NCBI GenBank assembly: GCA_023460055.1
Contig: JAEWRJ010000010.1
Span: forward strand, 1-25,626
Reading direction: 5' to 3'
Source of the DNA: Bacillota bacterium
GTDB lineage: Bacteria > Bacillota > Clostridia > Christensenellales > Aristaeellaceae
Length of the DNA stretch: 25,626 bases
Made by a program: the position numbers and the translations under genes. Of this stretch, positions 24,267 through 25,626 are shown piece after piece (the stretch's first letter is position 1; each line of letters opens with the position of its first letter). The notes below the pieces were generated by a model. The model saw only the letters and a list, made by a program, of their open reading frames with translations, did no database searches and was not told the DNA's origin.

Positions 24267-25626
24267 GTGTACGATATTTTTCTCATCGCCCCTCAGGAGG
24301 TGCGGGAGGCTTATGCCATCCTGATGCCCGACCTTGGACTTAATGTGTCCGAGGAGAAACAAGGCGCTTTCCGTGTGGAAGTCAGCCTGGGCTCCGGGCG
24401 AAAGAATCTGCGGATCCGCCCGGCAAGTGAAGGCGTCGAGGTACTCTGCGCTTCCTTGATTCAGGCTTGCCGCGCGCTGTCCTTCCTGCCGGATATGGTA
24501 AGGGAGGGAGCCTATGCGGTGGAGGAGGAGCCACGCTTTTCAAACTGCGGTACCATGCTGGATGCTTCGCGCAACGCTGTGCCAAAGCCTGGTTTCGTAC
24601 GCTATCTGCTGCGCAGGATGGCCCTTATGGGCCTGAACGTGGCGATGCTGTACACGGAAGATACCTATGAGGTGCCGGAAATACCTTATTTCGGCTATAT
24701 GCGGGGAGCTTATACGGCCAGCGCCCTGCGGGAGATGGACGACTACGCCCATGCGCTGGGCATCGAGATGGTGCCCTGCATCCAGACCTTCGGCCATCTT
24801 GACCGGATGCTGCATTGGCCGCAGATGATGAAATACTCCGATGTTCCGGCTGTTTTGCTGGCGGAGGATGAAGAGGTCTATGCGCTGCTGGATCATATGA
24901 TCCGCTCTGCAAGCGCGCCTTTTAGAACCAAGCGCATCCATATCGGCATGGATGAGGCCTTTGGTCTGGGGACGGGCAGGTACCGCCGGTTCCATCCGGA
25001 TACACCGCCTTATCAGATCATGCTGCGCCAACTCGATCGGGTAAGGGGTATTCTCAAGAAGTATGATCTCAAGCCGATGATGTGGAGCGATATGTATTTC
25101 CGCCTTGCCAGCCCCACGCATGACTACTATGACATGAACCATGAGGTATCACAGGAAATTGTCGACCTGGCGCCTAAGGATGTCGACCTGGTTTACTGGG
25201 ACTACTACAATGAGGATGAGGACTTCTATGACCTCTATTTCCGCCAGCACAGCCGCTTTGGGGCGCGAACCATCTTTGCGGGCGGCTGCTGGACATGGGC
25301 TGGTCCCGCTGCCAATTATGGGAAGGCCATCGCGGCCAGTCTTCCCGCCCTCAAAAAATGCGTTGAGAACAAGGTGGACGAGGTGCTGCTGACCGCGTGG
25401 GGCGACGTTGGGGCGGAATGCAACCTAATCGGCGCGCTGTACGGCATGCAGCTTTACTCGGAGTATTGTTACACAGGGGAGTATGACAAGCATAAGCTGC
25501 ATAAGCGCTTCTTTGACTGTACGGGCGCCGATGCGGAGATATTCCTGCGCCAGAAAGATTTCAGCGAGTTTCCCGGAATGAAGAACTGGCGGCTGGAGCC
25601 GGGAAACGCCATCCGGACGCTTTTAT
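24267..25626 (+). CDS. Glycoside hydrolase family 20-like protein (partial, 3' end outside window)
   Basis: GH20 enzymes, mainly beta-N-acetylhexosaminidases, remove terminal N-acetylhexosamine residues using a substrate-assisted mechanism. The frame is open for 453 codons to the window end. Evidence: the family opening RFSNCGTMLDASRNAVPKPG (90-109), the TIM-barrel strand VPCIQTFGHLD (169-179), the catalytic pair Asp229-Glu230 in HIGMDEAF, then MMWSDMYFR and YWDYYNEDED. No signal peptide is present, so the enzyme is intracellular and must act on imported substrate. Translation begins at GTG 24267 with AAAGGAAG upstream. It is divergent from the Gfo/Idh/MocA gene, 86 bases away; I see no clear rightward promoter. 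A GH20-related, non-hexosaminidase activity is possible. Confidence 0.85.
   Translation, partial: MYDIFLIAPQEVREAYAILMPDLGLNVSEEKQGAFRVEVSLGSGRKNLRIRPASEGVEVLCASLIQACRALSFLPDMVREGAYAVEEEPRFSNCGTMLDASRNAVPKPGFVRYLLRRMALMGLNVAMLYTEDTYEVPEIPYFGYMRGAYTASALREMDDYAHALGIEMVPCIQTFGHLDRMLHWPQMMKYSDVPAVLLAEDEEVYALLDHMIRSASAPFRTKRIHIGMDEAFGLGTGRYRRFHPDTPPYQIMLRQLDRVRGILKKYDLKPMMWSDMYFRLASPTHDYYDMNHEVSQEIVDLAPKDVDLVYWDYYNEDEDFYDLYFRQHSRFGARTIFAGGCWTWAGPAANYGKAIAASLPALKKCVENKVDEVLLTAWGDVGAECNLIGALYGMQLYSEYCYTGEYDKHKLHKRFFDCTGADAEIFLRQKDFSEFPGMKNWRLEPGNAIRTLL

Overview
The window looks like chromosomal DNA of a GC-rich Gram-positive Clostridia-type bacterium (Bacillota). The evidence is the order tig-clpP-clpX-lon-engB, the strong purine Shine-Dalgarno sites, the frequent TTG/GTG starts, the sigma-A type promoters, and an LplA/LplB/LplC-type sugar importer. 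The lineage is an inference; a Christensenellales-like gut or anaerobe genome would fit. No rRNA, tRNA, CRISPR or transposase was seen.

Bases 1-7458 hold housekeeping genes on the + strand: the 3' part of trigger factor (tig), clpP, clpX, lon and engB (protein folding, ATP-dependent proteolysis, ribosome assembly), then a GNAT-like protein and secG, the last two each with its own promoter. Bases 7459-9565 hold a structured secG 3' region, a strong terminator placed directly before a ribosome-binding site, and a TTG-started ABC-F ATPase.

Bases 9566-12401 hold a methionine importer operon, metN-metI-metQ. Before it is a complete ribosome-mediated attenuator: a consensus promoter, a 24-codon leader ORF with five methionine codons clustered at codons 6-12, mutually exclusive 1:2, 2:3 and 3:4 RNA pairings, and an 11-bp terminator with six T. 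I see no SAM riboswitch or T-box there. I know of no described methionine leader-peptide attenuator of this type in Bacillota, so this is the strongest candidate for something new.

Bases 12416-25626 look like an accessory carbohydrate-catabolism locus built as a divergon. Leftward from about 19100 run a solute-binding protein, two permeases, a TetR regulator, an NAD-dependent epimerase-like protein and an FAD-dependent oxidoreductase. Rightward from about 19219 run a cytoplasmic beta-propeller protein, a D-2-hydroxyacid dehydrogenase and a DapA/NanA-family aldolase with an altered substrate motif. The two divergent promoters (both TTGACA-N17-AT-rich -10) each overlap a copy of the same near-palindrome (core TAACTAwwTAGTTA, centres exactly 120 bp apart). 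These are the likely operators of the TetR protein encoded in the leftward operon. A Gfo/Idh/MocA oxidoreductase (minus strand) and a signal-less GH20-type glycosidase (plus strand, cut by the window end) complete the set. Together they suggest import of a glycoside or amino-sugar compound, intracellular cleavage, redox and epimerase steps, and retro-aldol cleavage. The substrate cannot be read from the sequence.
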